This document shows positions 25,288 through 34,750 of a stretch of DNA of 43,370 nt, in pieces (the stretch's first letter is position 1; each line of letters opens with the position of its first letter). Where the stretch lies: assembly GCA_937899725.1 (NCBI GenBank), contig CALCCA010000057.1:1-43370 (forward strand), written 5' to 3'. Made by a program: the position numbers and the translations under genes. The notes below the pieces were generated by a model. It did no database searches. It saw only the letters and a program-made list of their open reading frames with translations, and was not told the origin of the DNA. The DNA comes from an uncultured Halomicronema sp. (GTDB lineage: Bacteria > Cyanobacteriota > Cyanobacteriia > Phormidesmidales > Phormidesmidaceae).

Positions 25288-26790
25288 TTATTCCACCACG
25301 AAGGAATATCGCAGCGGGCGCGCCGAATTGGTGCCTAAAAACACAATGAGATCGTAATTGCCCGCTTCATATCCCGCTTCGCCAGCCGTCAACGTGTACA
25401 AATAGGTGCCCGTGTCAGGCGTCACATCGACCGTGCCAGAGGCGATTTCAACAAAGGGAGTGTTCTGCTCCGGCGAGTAGCGCCAGATAAACGTGAGGGG
25501 CAAGTTGCCTTCGGGACGACTAAAGCGGCTACCGATTTCAACATCGGCATTGACGGTTTGAGTCCCCACCGCAAAGCTGCTTGGAGCTTCCCCACAGCGA
25601 TCGCTCTGCTTCGCTTCCAGTTCATCTGGCCCCTGCTCGCTGATGATGGCCTCATATTCCTCAGGCGTTAGGGTCTTCTCACACACCTTAAGGCTCGATA
25701 GCTGAGTCGTGTCATCCGACAGCGTGCCACTAGCAGCTGAGGCCAAAGTGTCAGAACTCGGCCAAACGGCAAACGTATCAGTTTGGGTTAAAAAATCTTG
25801 AGACGTAGACGAGAGGCTCACTTCATAGCTACCCACTGCCAGAGCGGGCAGCGGCACCTCCGCCTTAAATTCTGTCGCACCAGGACTCAGCGTCGTCGAA
25901 ACCGTGTTTAAAACACTGCTGCTACCGGGCACAGATACATAGCTGATGCCCACCGTCACCGGAATCTCCGAGCGAATATGTTGGGGGGCTCCCGTCACAT
26001 AGATCGTCTCAACAGAATCCTCTAAATAATGACCGTCGCTGCTCGCACAGGTGTCGTGTGCTAAAGCGCTGCACACCGCGACGCTGTTGAGTCGGGGCGG
26101 GTTGCCAATCAGCTCAAAAGCGCCGGTGACGTCGTCGTCTCCCGCGACAATGCCGATACTGTAGGCCCCGATCGGGAGACTGGCTAGCGGCAACTCAAAT
26201 TGAGCCTGGCCATCGGCGAGACCCTGGGTAGCGGTGTACACGACTGCACTCGCACTGGTGTCAGGGGCTGCTGCCTCTGCGGCCTCAGGGTCTATCGCCT
26301 CGCCGTCAGCCGCCACCGGATCATCAGCGGGCGGGGTGTCGTCGTCCGGATTAGCTGCCTCGGTATCTGCCGCCTCGGCGTTGCCCTCGCTGCCGACATA
26401 GGTCAACTCCAGAGTGGCTTCTTGTCCGGCTGAGGCGTTGGGGAGCCGAGCCACGACATAGGCCGACTCGGCCTGATCCACATTCAATTCTGACTCATGT
26501 TGGGCACATTTACCTGCTACAGGTGCCTGACAGAGTTGAGCTTTAGCGCTCGCGGGGGTCATCATCAACGCGACAATCGTGAGGATGAATCCAGCCAGTA
26601 GTTTCAACACCTTGGGTTTCAGAAAAGCCAGTTTGGTTTCGAGCTTTCTTTGAATGGGGGGGAACACCACCACAAATGCCAAGAGAGCCACCAGGGCCAC
26701 CCAGATTGGGCCGTTGATTAGGCCAGCCAAAATAACGCTTCCCGCGAAGAGCGAAAATATCCATTGCAGAACTGTTAACAAGAATTTCAT
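25288..26790 (-). CDS. Membrane protein with three Cys-containing beta-rich modules (unknown)
   Basis: A 500-residue protein of no family I recognise. Two hydrophobic segments (about 3-45) are followed by a Lys-rich loop and a third (about 62-83, ending SAKAQLC), after which the rest should be outside. The outer part has three similar modules, each opening with a Cys pair (LCQAPVAGKC, VCSALAHDTC, VCEKTLTPEE..DRC) and ending in a G.Y.L/V strand (GAYSIGIV, GSYEVSLS, GNYDLIVF), like Ig-type or bacterial pre-peptidase domains closed by a disulfide. A Glu/Ala/Asp-rich low-complexity stretch lies within the first module (about residues 135-180). Possible roles are surface binding or assembly. The start is the ATG at 26788-26790. 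Confidence 0.6.
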   Translation of the reverse strand: MKFLLTVLQWIFSLFAGSVILAGLINGPIWVALVALLAFVVVFPPIQRKLETKLAFLKPKVLKLLAGFILTIVALMMTPASAKAQLCQAPVAGKCAQHESELNVDQAESAYVVARLPNASAGQEATLELTYVGSEGNAEAADTEAANPDDDTPPADDPVAADGEAIDPEAAEAAAPDTSASAVVYTATQGLADGQAQFELPLASLPIGAYSIGIVAGDDDVTGAFELIGNPPRLNSVAVCSALAHDTCASSDGHYLEDSVETIYVTGAPQHIRSEIPVTVGISYVSVPGSSSVLNTVSTTLSPGATEFKAEVPLPALAVGSYEVSLSSTSQDFLTQTDTFAVWPSSDTLASAASGTLSDDTTQLSSLKVCEKTLTPEEYEAIISEQGPDELEAKQSDRCGEAPSSFAVGTQTVNADVEIGSRFSRPEGNLPLTFIWRYSPEQNTPFVEIASGTVDVTPDTGTYLYTLTAGEAGYEAGNYDLIVFLGTNSARPLRYSFVVE

Positions 26791-27046
26791 TAGTGTTGTT
26801 TGAATAATTCATCATGAGCGGTCTCGGGTGCTGCACCCGCCAGCCGGTATATGCCCACCCTGGTTTACGGCCAGGCAGGGCAATCCAGACCGATCCCCCA
26901 AGACCGCGATTAGTGTTGGACAGCCCCCAGCAAAACTAGTGGCCGTGTTACAAAAATTTAGTCCTCTGGCCCGCTGTTTTTGTCACCCTCCCTAGCTGAC
27001 GGGCGGGCAATCGCCGGCGATCGCGGCTTGGATAAATTGCTGGCCC

Positions 27047-28030
27047 CTAAGGCTCTGAAGTAGACGGCTGGGGCGACAGACTTTGCTGAAATCGGCAATG
27101 CCCCATGGCCAAATCAAACACATGAAAGCCGTATTCCTGGGACAGCGCTTCGAACACTTTGAGGCCGCGCACGCTGTTGCCATTGCTATCAAGCAGTGGC
27201 GAGTAGACCGCGATCCCGGCCTGGTTCGGGACTACCGCCATCAATCCGCCAGAGACCCCACTTTTCGCCGGGAGACCGACGCGAAACGCCCATTCACCCG
27301 CAAAGTTATACATGCCGCAGGTATACATGACGCTGAGAATGTCGCGCACATATTGGGGCTGCAACACCTGCTCACAGGTGAGCGGATGCTGACCTTGATT
27401 GGCTAACGCCGCCGCCATCGTGGCCAAATCTCGACCGGTGACCAGCAGCGCACATTGTTGAAAGTAGAGATCGAGGGATTCTTCCAGATCGTCGCCAATC
27501 ATGCCGAAGTTGAGCATCAGGTGGGCGATCGCGCGGTTGCGATGTCCCGTGGCTCGCTCGGACAAAAAGGTAGACATATCCACATAGACGTCTTGCCCGA
27601 CATAGCGCCGAAACATGGCCAGCAGGCGATTCAGTCGAGCGGTGAGATTCTCCCCTTTGATCAGACTGGTGGTGGCGATCGCCCCCGCGTTAATCATAGG
27701 ATTTTCGGGTCGGTGGGAGGTTTCGTCAAGGCGAATCAGCGAGTTGAAGGGGTCGCCCGTAGGCTCAACGCCGACCTTTTCGAGCAGGCGATCGCGGCCC
27801 CAATCTTCCAGCGCCATACCGTAGACAAACACCTTGGAGATTGACTGAATGGTGAACTGCTGATCGACATCACCGGCATGAAAGCTGCGGCCATCAGTGG
27901 TGACGACACTAATACCAAAGTAATCAGGATTCGCCTTGGCCAACTCGGGAATATAACTGGCGACCTGACCCACGTTCAGGTCTTGATATCGCTGATACAG
28001 CTGGTCTAAAAAAGCTTGAATGTCGGTCAT
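27047..28030 (-). CDS. glsA: Glutaminase (serine beta-lactamase-like fold)
   Basis: GlsA hydrolyses glutamine to glutamate and ammonia. The 327-residue cytosolic protein has the catalytic Ser-x-x-Lys as Ser63-Lys66 in [66 protein letters not shown] and [14 protein letters not shown] are conserved blocks of the family. The length matches GlsA. The mtnP gene is divergent, 177 bp away. The ATG is at 28028-28030. Confidence 0.95.
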   Translation of the reverse strand: MTDIQAFLDQLYQRYQDLNVGQVASYIPELAKANPDYFGISVVTTDGRSFHAGDVDQQFTIQSISKVFVYGMALEDWGRDRLLEKVGVEPTGDPFNSLIRLDETSHRPENPMINAGAIATTSLIKGENLTARLNRLLAMFRRYVGQDVYVDMSTFLSERATGHRNRAIAHLMLNFGMIGDDLEESLDLYFQQCALLVTGRDLATMAAALANQGQHPLTCEQVLQPQYVRDILSVMYTCGMYNFAGEWAFRVGLPAKSGVSGGLMAVVPNQAGIAVYSPLLDSNGNSVRGLKVFEALSQEYGFHVFDLAMGHCRFQQSLSPQPSTSEP

Positions 28031-28207
28031 AACGGAACGTCACCAAACGCGCGAAAACAGGAGCACCGCAGGGCTGCTTGCCAAACCATATCAGCTTGTC
28101 AGGGGTCATTCTGCCGGCAATCCAGAATTTATTCGGTGGTGAAATATCCCCCCACGACAGCGGACAACCCGCTACAATCAACGGCGTTGAGCAAGACGGG
28201 CTTCTCC

Positions 28208-29083
28208 ATGGCAGCACAGGCAAAAATTGGCATCATTGGCGGCAGCGGCCTTTACAAAATGGAGGCTCTCACTGACGTGGAGGAAGTGTCAGTGGAGACG
28301 CCCTTTGGCCCGCCATCCGACGCTCTGATTATCGGCACGTTGGAGGGAGCAAGGGTCGCCTTTTTAGCGCGCCACGGTCGCCATCACACCCTGATGCCGT
28401 CCGAATTACCCTTTCGAGCCAACATTTACGCCATGAAGCAGCTCGGGGTGGAATACCTGGTTTCGGCGTCGGCAGTGGGTTCTCTTAAAGCCGCTGCCAA
28501 ACCGCTGGACATGGTGGTGCCCGATCAATTCATCGATCGCACCAAAAACCGCGTCTCCACCTTTTTTGGCGAGGGCATTGTCGCCCACATTGCCTTTGGC
28601 GATCCGGTCTGTGGGGCGTTGGCCAAGGTGATTGCCGATGCCGCGACGCAGCTCAATTTGCCTGATGTCACCCTGCATCGCGGTGGCACCTATGTCTGTA
28701 TGGAAGGCCCGGCCTTTTCGACCAAGGCGGAGTCGAACCTCTATCGCAGTTGGGACGCGACGGTGATTGGCATGACGAATTTACCCGAAGCCAAACTGGC
28801 CCGCGAGGCCGAAATCGCCTACGCCACCCTAGCGCTGGTCACCGATTACGACTGCTGGCACCCTGACCATGACAGCGTCACCGTCGAGATGGTGATTGGC
28901 AACCTGCAAAAGAATGCCCAAAACGCCCAGGATGTCATCCGCGCAGTGGTGCGATCGCTGGCAACTTCACCCCCCCCATCCGACGCCCACGACGCGCTGA
29001 AATACGCCATCATCACGCCCCTTGACCAAGCGCCCGAGGCGACTCTGGAGAAGCTTGACCTGCTACTGAAAAAGTACCGTTAG
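28208..29083 (+). CDS. mtnP: S-methyl-5'-thioadenosine phosphorylase
   Basis: MtnP splits methylthioadenosine with phosphate to adenine and methylthioribose-1-phosphate in methionine salvage. The 291-residue protein begins with the phosphate-site loop [10 protein letters not shown] (7-16), followed by [37 protein letters not shown] and [13 protein letters not shown]. The last contains the Asp residues that select adenine in MTAP-type enzymes. I use the ATG at 28208; an upstream in-frame start at 28016 would add 64 residues with no family match. It ends 17 bp before the convergent coiled-coil gene. Confidence 0.93.
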   Translation: MAAQAKIGIIGGSGLYKMEALTDVEEVSVETPFGPPSDALIIGTLEGARVAFLARHGRHHTLMPSELPFRANIYAMKQLGVEYLVSASAVGSLKAAAKPLDMVVPDQFIDRTKNRVSTFFGEGIVAHIAFGDPVCGALAKVIADAATQLNLPDVTLHRGGTYVCMEGPAFSTKAESNLYRSWDATVIGMTNLPEAKLAREAEIAYATLALVTDYDCWHPDHDSVTVEMVIGNLQKNAQNAQDVIRAVVRSLATSPPPSDAHDALKYAIITPLDQAPEATLEKLDLLLKKYR

Positions 29084-29100
29084 GTGCGTGAACTACGCTT

Positions 29101-29433
29101 TCAATCTGACTCTAGCTGAGTCACCCGCTCTTCGAGCTGCCGCAGGTCTTGCCTGATCTCGATCGCCAGCGTGGCCAAATTATCAAACTGCTCTTCTAGC
29201 GACAGCTCATTGAGGCCATCGACGGGGCTAGCGGGTGATGTGGGTGGCGGCAGCGAGCGGCCTGACACCTGGGCTTCTAGCCGCGTGATTTGCGATCGCA
29301 CCCGCGACAGTTCCGATTCCAGGCGATCGACCCGCGATTCCAGGCGAATATTCGTACCTTGGGCGAGACTGCTGACGGTGAGGCCCAGCCAACACAGCAG
29401 TCCTAATATCACCAGCAATAGACTTCTTCTCAT
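29101..29433 (-). CDS. Small exported coiled-coil protein (hypothetical)
   Basis: A 110-residue protein with an N-terminal signal or anchor (MRRSLLLVILGLLCWLGL..SLAQG). It is followed by two heptad-rich coiled-coil stretches (about 28-57 and 79-108, e.g. LESRVDRLESELSRVRSQI) split by a Pro/Ser hinge. It begins 8 bp after the stop of the gene ending at 29442, and its AGGGA ribosome site overlaps that stop, so the two are probably translationally coupled. I know no function. A role as a small envelope scaffold is only a guess. Confidence 0.65.
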   Translation of the reverse strand: MRRSLLLVILGLLCWLGLTVSSLAQGTNIRLESRVDRLESELSRVRSQITRLEAQVSGRSLPPPTSPASPVDGLNELSLEEQFDNLATLAIEIRQDLRQLEERVTQLESD

Positions 29434-29441
29434 GTCAATCC

Positions 29442-29867
29442 CTAGTTCTGAATGGCTGGGGTCAGCGTGCGGATGATCGCGATGCGACCATAGCGCGGGT
29501 CAATTTCCAACCCCCACACCTGCACCAGTGGCTGGCTGGGGTGAATTGTGGATGTCGTCGATTCGCCGGGACTCAACGTCAGACAGGTGTCGAACACCGC
29601 TTTGCGAAGTTCCAATGGCAAAAACGCGGTTTCGCCCACCGTCAGCGCCGCCTCATTTTGAAACGACAGCTTGCCCTCATGGTTGAGAATGCCAGCCGGA
29701 GCCGGGCACGCGTCGCAAAAGCTGACGGCCAAAAACCAGCGAGCATCGGCAATGCGATCGAACACGCGAGCCGGTTTCGGGTGTTGTAAAACTCGGTAGC
29801 CGCCCTCAACCGAAATGATCGTGCCGTCTAAAAAGCCACAGACCATCCCCATCGCTGGGTCGTCCAT
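29442..29867 (-). CDS. Hypothetical protein, first gene of a two-gene operon
   Basis: A 141-residue soluble protein with no recognised domain. The ATG at 29867 has AGGGAGGA just upstream; a TTG at 29888 is in frame. FCDACPAPAG contains two Cys three residues apart; one further Cys lies near the N-terminus (GMVCG) and one in FDTCLT. No zinc site is evident. It precedes the coiled-coil gene by 8 bp. Confidence 0.6.
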   Translation of the reverse strand: MDDPAMGMVCGFLDGTIISVEGGYRVLQHPKPARVFDRIADARWFLAVSFCDACPAPAGILNHEGKLSFQNEAALTVGETAFLPLELRKAVFDTCLTLSPGESTTSTIHPSQPLVQVWGLEIDPRYGRIAIIRTLTPAIQN

Positions 29868-29969
29868 TTCGTCCTCCCTGCTGCGCAAGCGGTTCAGCCG
29901 ATTCTAGCAAGCGATAATTTTGTCAGTATTAGGGGCGATCGCCACTCCCCCTCCACCCGTTCGTCCGGT

Positions 29970-31445
29970 TTAGAACTGGCGGCTCCATTCCTTGGGCCAG
30001 CGCTCGACCACCACCTTCGTTTGGGTAAAGAATTCCACTGCATGGGCGCTTTGCCCGTGCAGATCGCCAAAGAAACTCTCCTTCCAGCCACTGAAAGGAA
30101 AGAACGCCATCGGCGCGGCCACCCCAATGTTGATGCCAATGTTGCCCGCTTCCGCCTCATAGCGAAACTTGCGCGCCGCTGCCCCACTGCTGGTAAATAG
30201 ACAGGCCATGTTGCCCCAAGGACTTTGGTTGACCAGCGTGATCGCCTCGTCAATGGTTGACACATGCATCAGACCGAGCACAGGGCCAAAGATTTCCGTG
30301 CGGGCGATTTCGCCCTCGGTGGGCACGTCTTGCAGCACCGTGGGTCGGACAAAGTGTCCCTGTTCCAGACCCGCGATCGCAGGCTGGCGACCATCCACCA
30401 GTACCTTGGCCCCTTCGTCCGCCCCCGTTTGAATCAGGGCTTCAATCCGCGCTTGGCTCTGCGCTGTAATCACCGGCCCCATTTGCACGTCAGCTTCCAG
30501 ACCGTTGCCGGTAATACGACTCGCCGCCGTGGCCGCGATCGCCTCAGTAAAGTCGGCCCGAGCGGCGCCCACAGTCACTGCTAGCGAAGCGGCCAAACAG
30601 CGCTGCCCGGCACAGCCAAAAGCGCTATCGGCCACAATGCGGGTGGTCATCTCCATGTCTGCATCGGGCAGCACAATCACAGGGTTTTTGGCTCCGCCCT
30701 GACACTGCACCCGTTTGCCGTTGGCGGCGGCTTGGGCGTAGATGTATCGCGCCACGGGCGACGAGCCCACAAAGCTAATGGCGCGAATGTCGGGATGCTG
30801 CAAAATCGCGTCTACCGTTTCTTTTGCGCCATTCACCAGATTCACGACACCAGGCGGAAAGTCGGACTGGTCAATCAGTTCAAAAATTTTCTGCATCGTC
30901 AGGGGCACTTTTTCTGACGGCTTGACGAGGTAAGTGTTGCCGCAGGCGATCGCGTAGGGCATAAACCAAAACGGAATCATGGCAGGAAAGTTAAAGGGGG
31001 CGATCGCCGCCGCGACGCCCAGCGGCTGCCGCACCATAAATTCATCAATGCCGCGAGCAATGTCTTCCGAATAAGTGCCCTGCATTAGGGTGGGAATGCC
31101 GCAGGCGACTTCCACATTTTCAATCGCGCGCTGCAGCTCGCCCCGCGATTCTTTCAGGGTTTTGCCGCACTCTTGGGTGATTAGCCGCGCGATGTCATCT
31201 GCCGCGGCCTCAAGCAAATCCTTAAGTCGAAACAGACACTGTACGCGCTCCGTCGGCGGCACTCGCCGCCAGGTCTGAAAAGCCTGAACCGCTGCGGCGG
31301 TTGCCTGCTCCACTTCACTCGCGGGCGACAGGGGCACCTGAGCCAACACCTCTGCCGTCGCCGGATTCACGACCGGCTGTTGTTCGCTAGCGCTCGAAAG
31401 CTGCCATTCGCCATTGATGTAGTTTTTCAGCAAAGATTCAGACAT
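29970..31445 (-). CDS. mmsA: CoA-acylating methylmalonate-semialdehyde dehydrogenase
   Basis: An aldehyde dehydrogenase that converts methylmalonate or malonate semialdehyde with NAD+ and CoA to propionyl- or acetyl-CoA, used in valine and inositol catabolism. From the ATG at 31445 it has 491 residues. [14 protein letters not shown] and [10 protein letters not shown] are in the cofactor region; the catalytic Cys is 283 in [14 protein letters not shown] at about 251 and the MmsA-like pattern ([25 protein letters not shown]) favour this over generic ALDH, where a Glu near the GGK(N) position acts as a base; here none is visible. A GTG seven codons earlier is possible. It stands alone. Confidence 0.87.
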   Translation of the reverse strand: MSESLLKNYINGEWQLSSASEQQPVVNPATAEVLAQVPLSPASEVEQATAAAVQAFQTWRRVPPTERVQCLFRLKDLLEAAADDIARLITQECGKTLKESRGELQRAIENVEVACGIPTLMQGTYSEDIARGIDEFMVRQPLGVAAAIAPFNFPAMIPFWFMPYAIACGNTYLVKPSEKVPLTMQKIFELIDQSDFPPGVVNLVNGAKETVDAILQHPDIRAISFVGSSPVARYIYAQAAANGKRVQCQGGAKNPVIVLPDADMEMTTRIVADSAFGCAGQRCLAASLAVTVGAARADFTEAIAATAASRITGNGLEADVQMGPVITAQSQARIEALIQTGADEGAKVLVDGRQPAIAGLEQGHFVRPTVLQDVPTEGEIARTEIFGPVLGLMHVSTIDEAITLVNQSPWGNMACLFTSSGAAARKFRYEAEAGNIGINIGVAAPMAFFPFSGWKESFFGDLHGQSAHAVEFFTQTKVVVERWPKEWSRQF

Positions 31446-31944
31446 GACTATCCGTTGGGCACCCACAGCCTTTAGTGAACCACAGACAGCCTAGTACAGA
31501 AGAGGCCGGGGAGGGAGAGGGCTAGAGAGCTGGGGAGAGAGGGCGATCGCCCTGTGGCTTGATCGCCAACTCATAACGCTAGAGATCGCCCACCGCTGCC
31601 TTGCAGACACGTGACGTTTATGCGTCTGCAAGGCAGCGGTGGGGTGAACGAAAACAAGCGCGGTGTCTGGATCTTGGGGAAGGTTGATCTCGATTTTTAG
31701 ACGACCTGATCGAAAAAGAAAACCCGTTGAGTAGGCTTCCTAGCCTGCCCCCACCCAACCTGTTTGCGGCTCCTCAACTAGACCGCTCAGGAACGGCCAG
31801 GATGGCCATCAAACCCGCTCAGTATAGGCGTCGAAGTGGCTGGGAGGTGAGCTGGGCGCGAGCGCTGGGGGAGTTGACGGGCATAAGTAAGCATCGCGCG
31901 GAAAATTTCGTCCACCCGGTGGTGGCGAGAGAAGGTATCAGCAG
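31446..31944. other. Intergenic region (499 bp) between mmsA and the DoxX gene
   Basis: It holds the mmsA promoter and a strong inverted repeat at 31589-31643. The rest shows no gene that I can support. Confidence 0.45.
31589..31643. other. Perfect 20-bp inverted repeat (hairpin)
   Basis: Bases 31589-31608 are the exact reverse complement of 31624-31643, with a 15-base loop containing ACGTGACGT. Neither strand has a T-tract. It lies about 145 bp upstream of mmsA and 300 bp beyond the DoxX stop. It may terminate the DoxX transcript, or be a REP-like or regulatory dyad. Confidence 0.5.
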
Positions 31945-32355
31945 TCATTCAGAAGGGCTCATGTCACCATATTGGGCCGAGCGCGAAGGCGTACCATCGA
32001 GACTCAGGGCTCCTGCCCCGGCGTAGATCACCATGAGCAATCCGCCGACCAGACCCAGGTTTTTGAGAAACGGATTGATCTGACTCGGATCGCCAATTGG
32101 ATTATGAAAAACCAGCGTCGCCGGAATCAGAAACAAAATCAGCAACGTCGCGCCAATGTTGACCTTATAGCCCACGATGAGCGACACCGCCCCCAAGAGC
32201 TGAAAGATCACCGTACCGGCTGCCAACACTGGTGCCAGCGGCAGCGTTTGGGCGATCGACTCCACAAAGCCACCAAAACCTAGGAGATGGCGAATGCCAG
32301 CGTTCAAAAAGACTAAAGACAAAGCGATGCGGGCAACTAGGGGAAGATATTTCAT
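31945..32355 (-). CDS. DoxX family membrane protein
   Basis: A 136-residue protein with four predicted membrane helices and the DoxX opening RIALSLVFLNAGIRHLLGF. HNPIGDPSQINPFLKNLGLVGGLLMV, before the last helix, is typical. DoxX proteins are linked to redox stress and quinone-related functions in other bacteria, but no specific activity can be assigned. The ATG is at 32353-32355. The NDH-2 gene lies upstream on the same strand, 307 bp away. Confidence 0.85.
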   Translation of the reverse strand: MKYLPLVARIALSLVFLNAGIRHLLGFGGFVESIAQTLPLAPVLAAGTVIFQLLGAVSLIVGYKVNIGATLLILFLIPATLVFHNPIGDPSQINPFLKNLGLVGGLLMVIYAGAGALSLDGTPSRSAQYGDMSPSE

Positions 32356-32662
32356 AGCAGATAGAGCGGTAGTGGTGTGAGAGGGCAGCTAGACCAATTC
32401 TGAGGATTCGGGACTCCCGATGTCAGCTGGGCAACGCCAGGGAGCTCAGGGGCAGATTTGGCGTCTGGTTTCAGAGCATCAGTGTGCAACAGTATCAGTG
32501 CCGACGGGTCGCCAAACGATGACGCGATCGCCCTCCGATATATTCTGCCGTAGCCAACCAGGACTTGACGGATTTCCCTTAGCCTTAATTCAGCCTTAAA
32601 TCTTCCGTCTGGCATCAAGGCAATCAATCCGCCGGCGTCCCCCCGCTGCTAAACCGGCAAGT
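32356..32662. other. Intergenic region (307 bp)
   Basis: No gene is supported. The open minus-strand frame here has no start with a ribosome site and no recognisable content. It probably contains the DoxX promoter and the NDH-2 transcript end. Confidence 0.4.
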
Positions 32663-33931
32663 TCATCGCGGTTTGGTCATGGGTAAAAGCTGCCGGAGGG
32701 CGCGATCGCCCAATCCATAGTTTTGCACCCAGGTCAGCAACACCAAAAGACGACTGCGATACCCCGGCAGATAAGTGACATGCACCAATAGCCACATCAA
32801 CCAGGCCAAAAAACCACCAAAATTGACGCCAGCGATGCGACCCACGCCGCCATAGCCGCCCACAATGGCTAACCGGCCCTTGTTCCAATAGCGAAAGGGC
32901 TGCAGCGGTTGGCCCCGCATCTGACGCCGCAGATTTCGCGCGACGGCGACGCCCTGCTGGAGAGCGGCGGGGGCCACACTGGCGGGTGCGGAACCCGGCG
33001 CGGCGTGATGCACCACATCGCCAATGGCATAAACGTTGGGCTGCTCGAACACCTGCAGCGTATTGTTCACCATGAGCTGCCCTTGGGGGGCTGACTCTAG
33101 AGGCTGAGCCAGGGCCGGCAGGGCGGCTTGCGTACCCGCCGCCCAAATCACTGTCGCCGTTGCGATCGCGACTTGGTTTGACAGCTTCACCTGGCTAGCG
33201 GTGACCGCCGCTATTTTGGTATTGAGGCGCACTTCGACCCCAAGTCGGGTGAGCTGACGGTGGGTATAGTTGCCCAAGCGTTGTGAAAATTCTGGCAGCA
33301 GGTTGGCCCCTGACTGCACCAGCACCATCCGCCCCAGCCCCACCAATTCAGGAAAGTCTCGCTGGGCGGCACCGCGCCACCACTCGGCGAGGGCTCCGGC
33401 CACTTCAACCCCCGTCGCCCCACCGCCCACAATGGTAAAGGTCAGCAGTTGACGCTGCAGCTCTCGATCAGGAGTGGCGGCCGCTTGTTCAAAACAGGCC
33501 AACAGATGCTGGCGTAGGGCGATCGCATCCGCCAGGCTTTTCAGCGAAAAGCTGTGTTCCGGGGCACCCGGCACTTGGTGATAGCTCGACTGCGTGCCCG
33601 TGGCGATCACCAGGTAGTCATAGGAAATCAGGTTCGAGCCCGTATCGATCAGCTTATTCACAAAATCAATGCGCTCGACCTGGGCTTGCATAAATCGCAC
33701 GTTTTTCATCCGGCGCAATTTCGTGCGAATGGGATAGGCTACCAAGCTGGGCTCTAGCTGGGCCGTCGCCACCTGATAAAGCAGCGGAATAAACGTGTGG
33801 TAGTTATTGCGGTCAATGAGTAAAACATCAGCTGCTGCGCCTGCCAACGACTGCGCAGCCTGAAAGCCCCCAAAGCCAGCTCCAATAATCACGATGCGAT
33901 CGCGCGCACTTTCACGTGGCTCAGCAGTCAT
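32663..33931 (-). CDS. Type II NADH dehydrogenase (NDH-2), membrane-associated
   Basis: A 422-residue FAD enzyme that oxidises NAD(P)H and reduces quinone without pumping protons. The FAD-binding Rossmann loop is GAGFGG (17-22), the NAD loop VGGGATGVE (168-176), ATG and GDVVHH are the other FAD contacts. The C-terminus has a hydrophobic amphipathic segment (WLMWLLVHVTYLPG) as in NDH-2, which fits membrane association. Cyanobacteria carry several NdbA/B/C forms; I cannot tell which this is, so no symbol is given. The ATG is at 33929-33931. Confidence 0.92.
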   Translation of the reverse strand: MTAEPRESARDRIVIIGAGFGGFQAAQSLAGAAADVLLIDRNNYHTFIPLLYQVATAQLEPSLVAYPIRTKLRRMKNVRFMQAQVERIDFVNKLIDTGSNLISYDYLVIATGTQSSYHQVPGAPEHSFSLKSLADAIALRQHLLACFEQAAATPDRELQRQLLTFTIVGGGATGVEVAGALAEWWRGAAQRDFPELVGLGRMVLVQSGANLLPEFSQRLGNYTHRQLTRLGVEVRLNTKIAAVTASQVKLSNQVAIATATVIWAAGTQAALPALAQPLESAPQGQLMVNNTLQVFEQPNVYAIGDVVHHAAPGSAPASVAPAALQQGVAVARNLRRQMRGQPLQPFRYWNKGRLAIVGGYGGVGRIAGVNFGGFLAWLMWLLVHVTYLPGYRSRLLVLLTWVQNYGLGDRALRQLLPMTKPR

Positions 33932-34071
33932 GGCGACTCTACCTGAGGTGGCAATAGATTAGATATTAACTTAAGTTAAGTTGGCACCGAGAAACCTCCA
34001 CCCAGGGTCGGATTGACGGGGTGAACCGGCCCAGCCGCGCCTCTGCCAGTGATGCCGCGCCTGATCCGCAA

Positions 34072-34572
34072 CTACGGACAATACAAGGTATCGCGCGTAT
34101 TGCGTCCCGTCACGGGGTTGGTGCCTTGAGCCACGTCGCAGAGCAGATCATTGACCTTGGGGTCAAGCAGCACGTCGGTAAAATCAGCCCCGTCAATAAT
34201 CGCCCCGCGAAAGTCGGTGTCAAAGGCGTAAGCCCCTTCGAGGATGGCATTTGTCAAATTGGTGCGAATAAAGCGGGCGCTGTCTAAGGTGGCCCCGGTC
34301 ATGTTGACTCCGGTCATGTCGGCTTGACTAAAGGTGGTGTCAAACAGGCGGGCACCCCGCATATCGGCATTGTGCAAGTCGGCATTCGCGAGATCTGCCC
34401 GCGTGAAGTCATCACCCCGCAGGTCTCGATTCGAAAAATCTGACATGCGTAGGCTTTGCCGGTCGTAGCTGGTCGCATAGGCGGGCGACAGTCCGCCCCC
34501 CAAGCAGAGCGCAAACAGCAAGAAACTGAGGACAACACACCGCGCGATCGCCTGCATCTTCACAAATTTCAT
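34072..34572 (-). CDS. Exported pentapeptide-repeat protein (thylakoid-lumen type)
   Basis: A 166-residue protein with a signal peptide (ends about PAYA) and then A(D/N)LxxADL pentapeptide repeats from about residue 40 to 135, which form a right-handed quadrilateral beta-helix. The C-terminus has two conserved Cys (LLCDVAQG and LYCP) like those of the lumenal TL17/TL20.3-type proteins in chloroplasts and cyanobacteria. The function is unknown. The start at 34572 has AGGGG upstream; a second ATG lies 5 codons in. The gene stands alone. Confidence 0.85.
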   Translation of the reverse strand: MKFVKMQAIARCVVLSFLLFALCLGGGLSPAYATSYDRQSLRMSDFSNRDLRGDDFTRADLANADLHNADMRGARLFDTTFSQADMTGVNMTGATLDSARFIRTNLTNAILEGAYAFDTDFRGAIIDGADFTDVLLDPKVNDLLCDVAQGTNPVTGRNTRDTLYCP

Positions 34573-34750
34573 CGCCCCTACTGCCCACTGCTCAACTCCC
34601 TGATCCTACTCGGTGAGGGGAACCAGTGAAAGCACAAAATCGCCGTCCGGCACACTGAGCCTCAGGCGGAGACAACAGCAATACCAGTACGGCGATTTTG
34701 ACAGTCGCGATGAAGTTAGGGTGAACAGCGATGGGTCGCCGCTGTCTGAG

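Noticed and set aside
28016-28207. 64-residue N-terminal extension of mtnP
   Set aside because: It overlaps the start of divergent glsA and has no family similarity; the conserved protein starts at 28208.
31727-32026. 99-residue plus-strand frame
   Set aside because: It overlaps the end of the DoxX gene on the other strand and has no ribosome site or domain.
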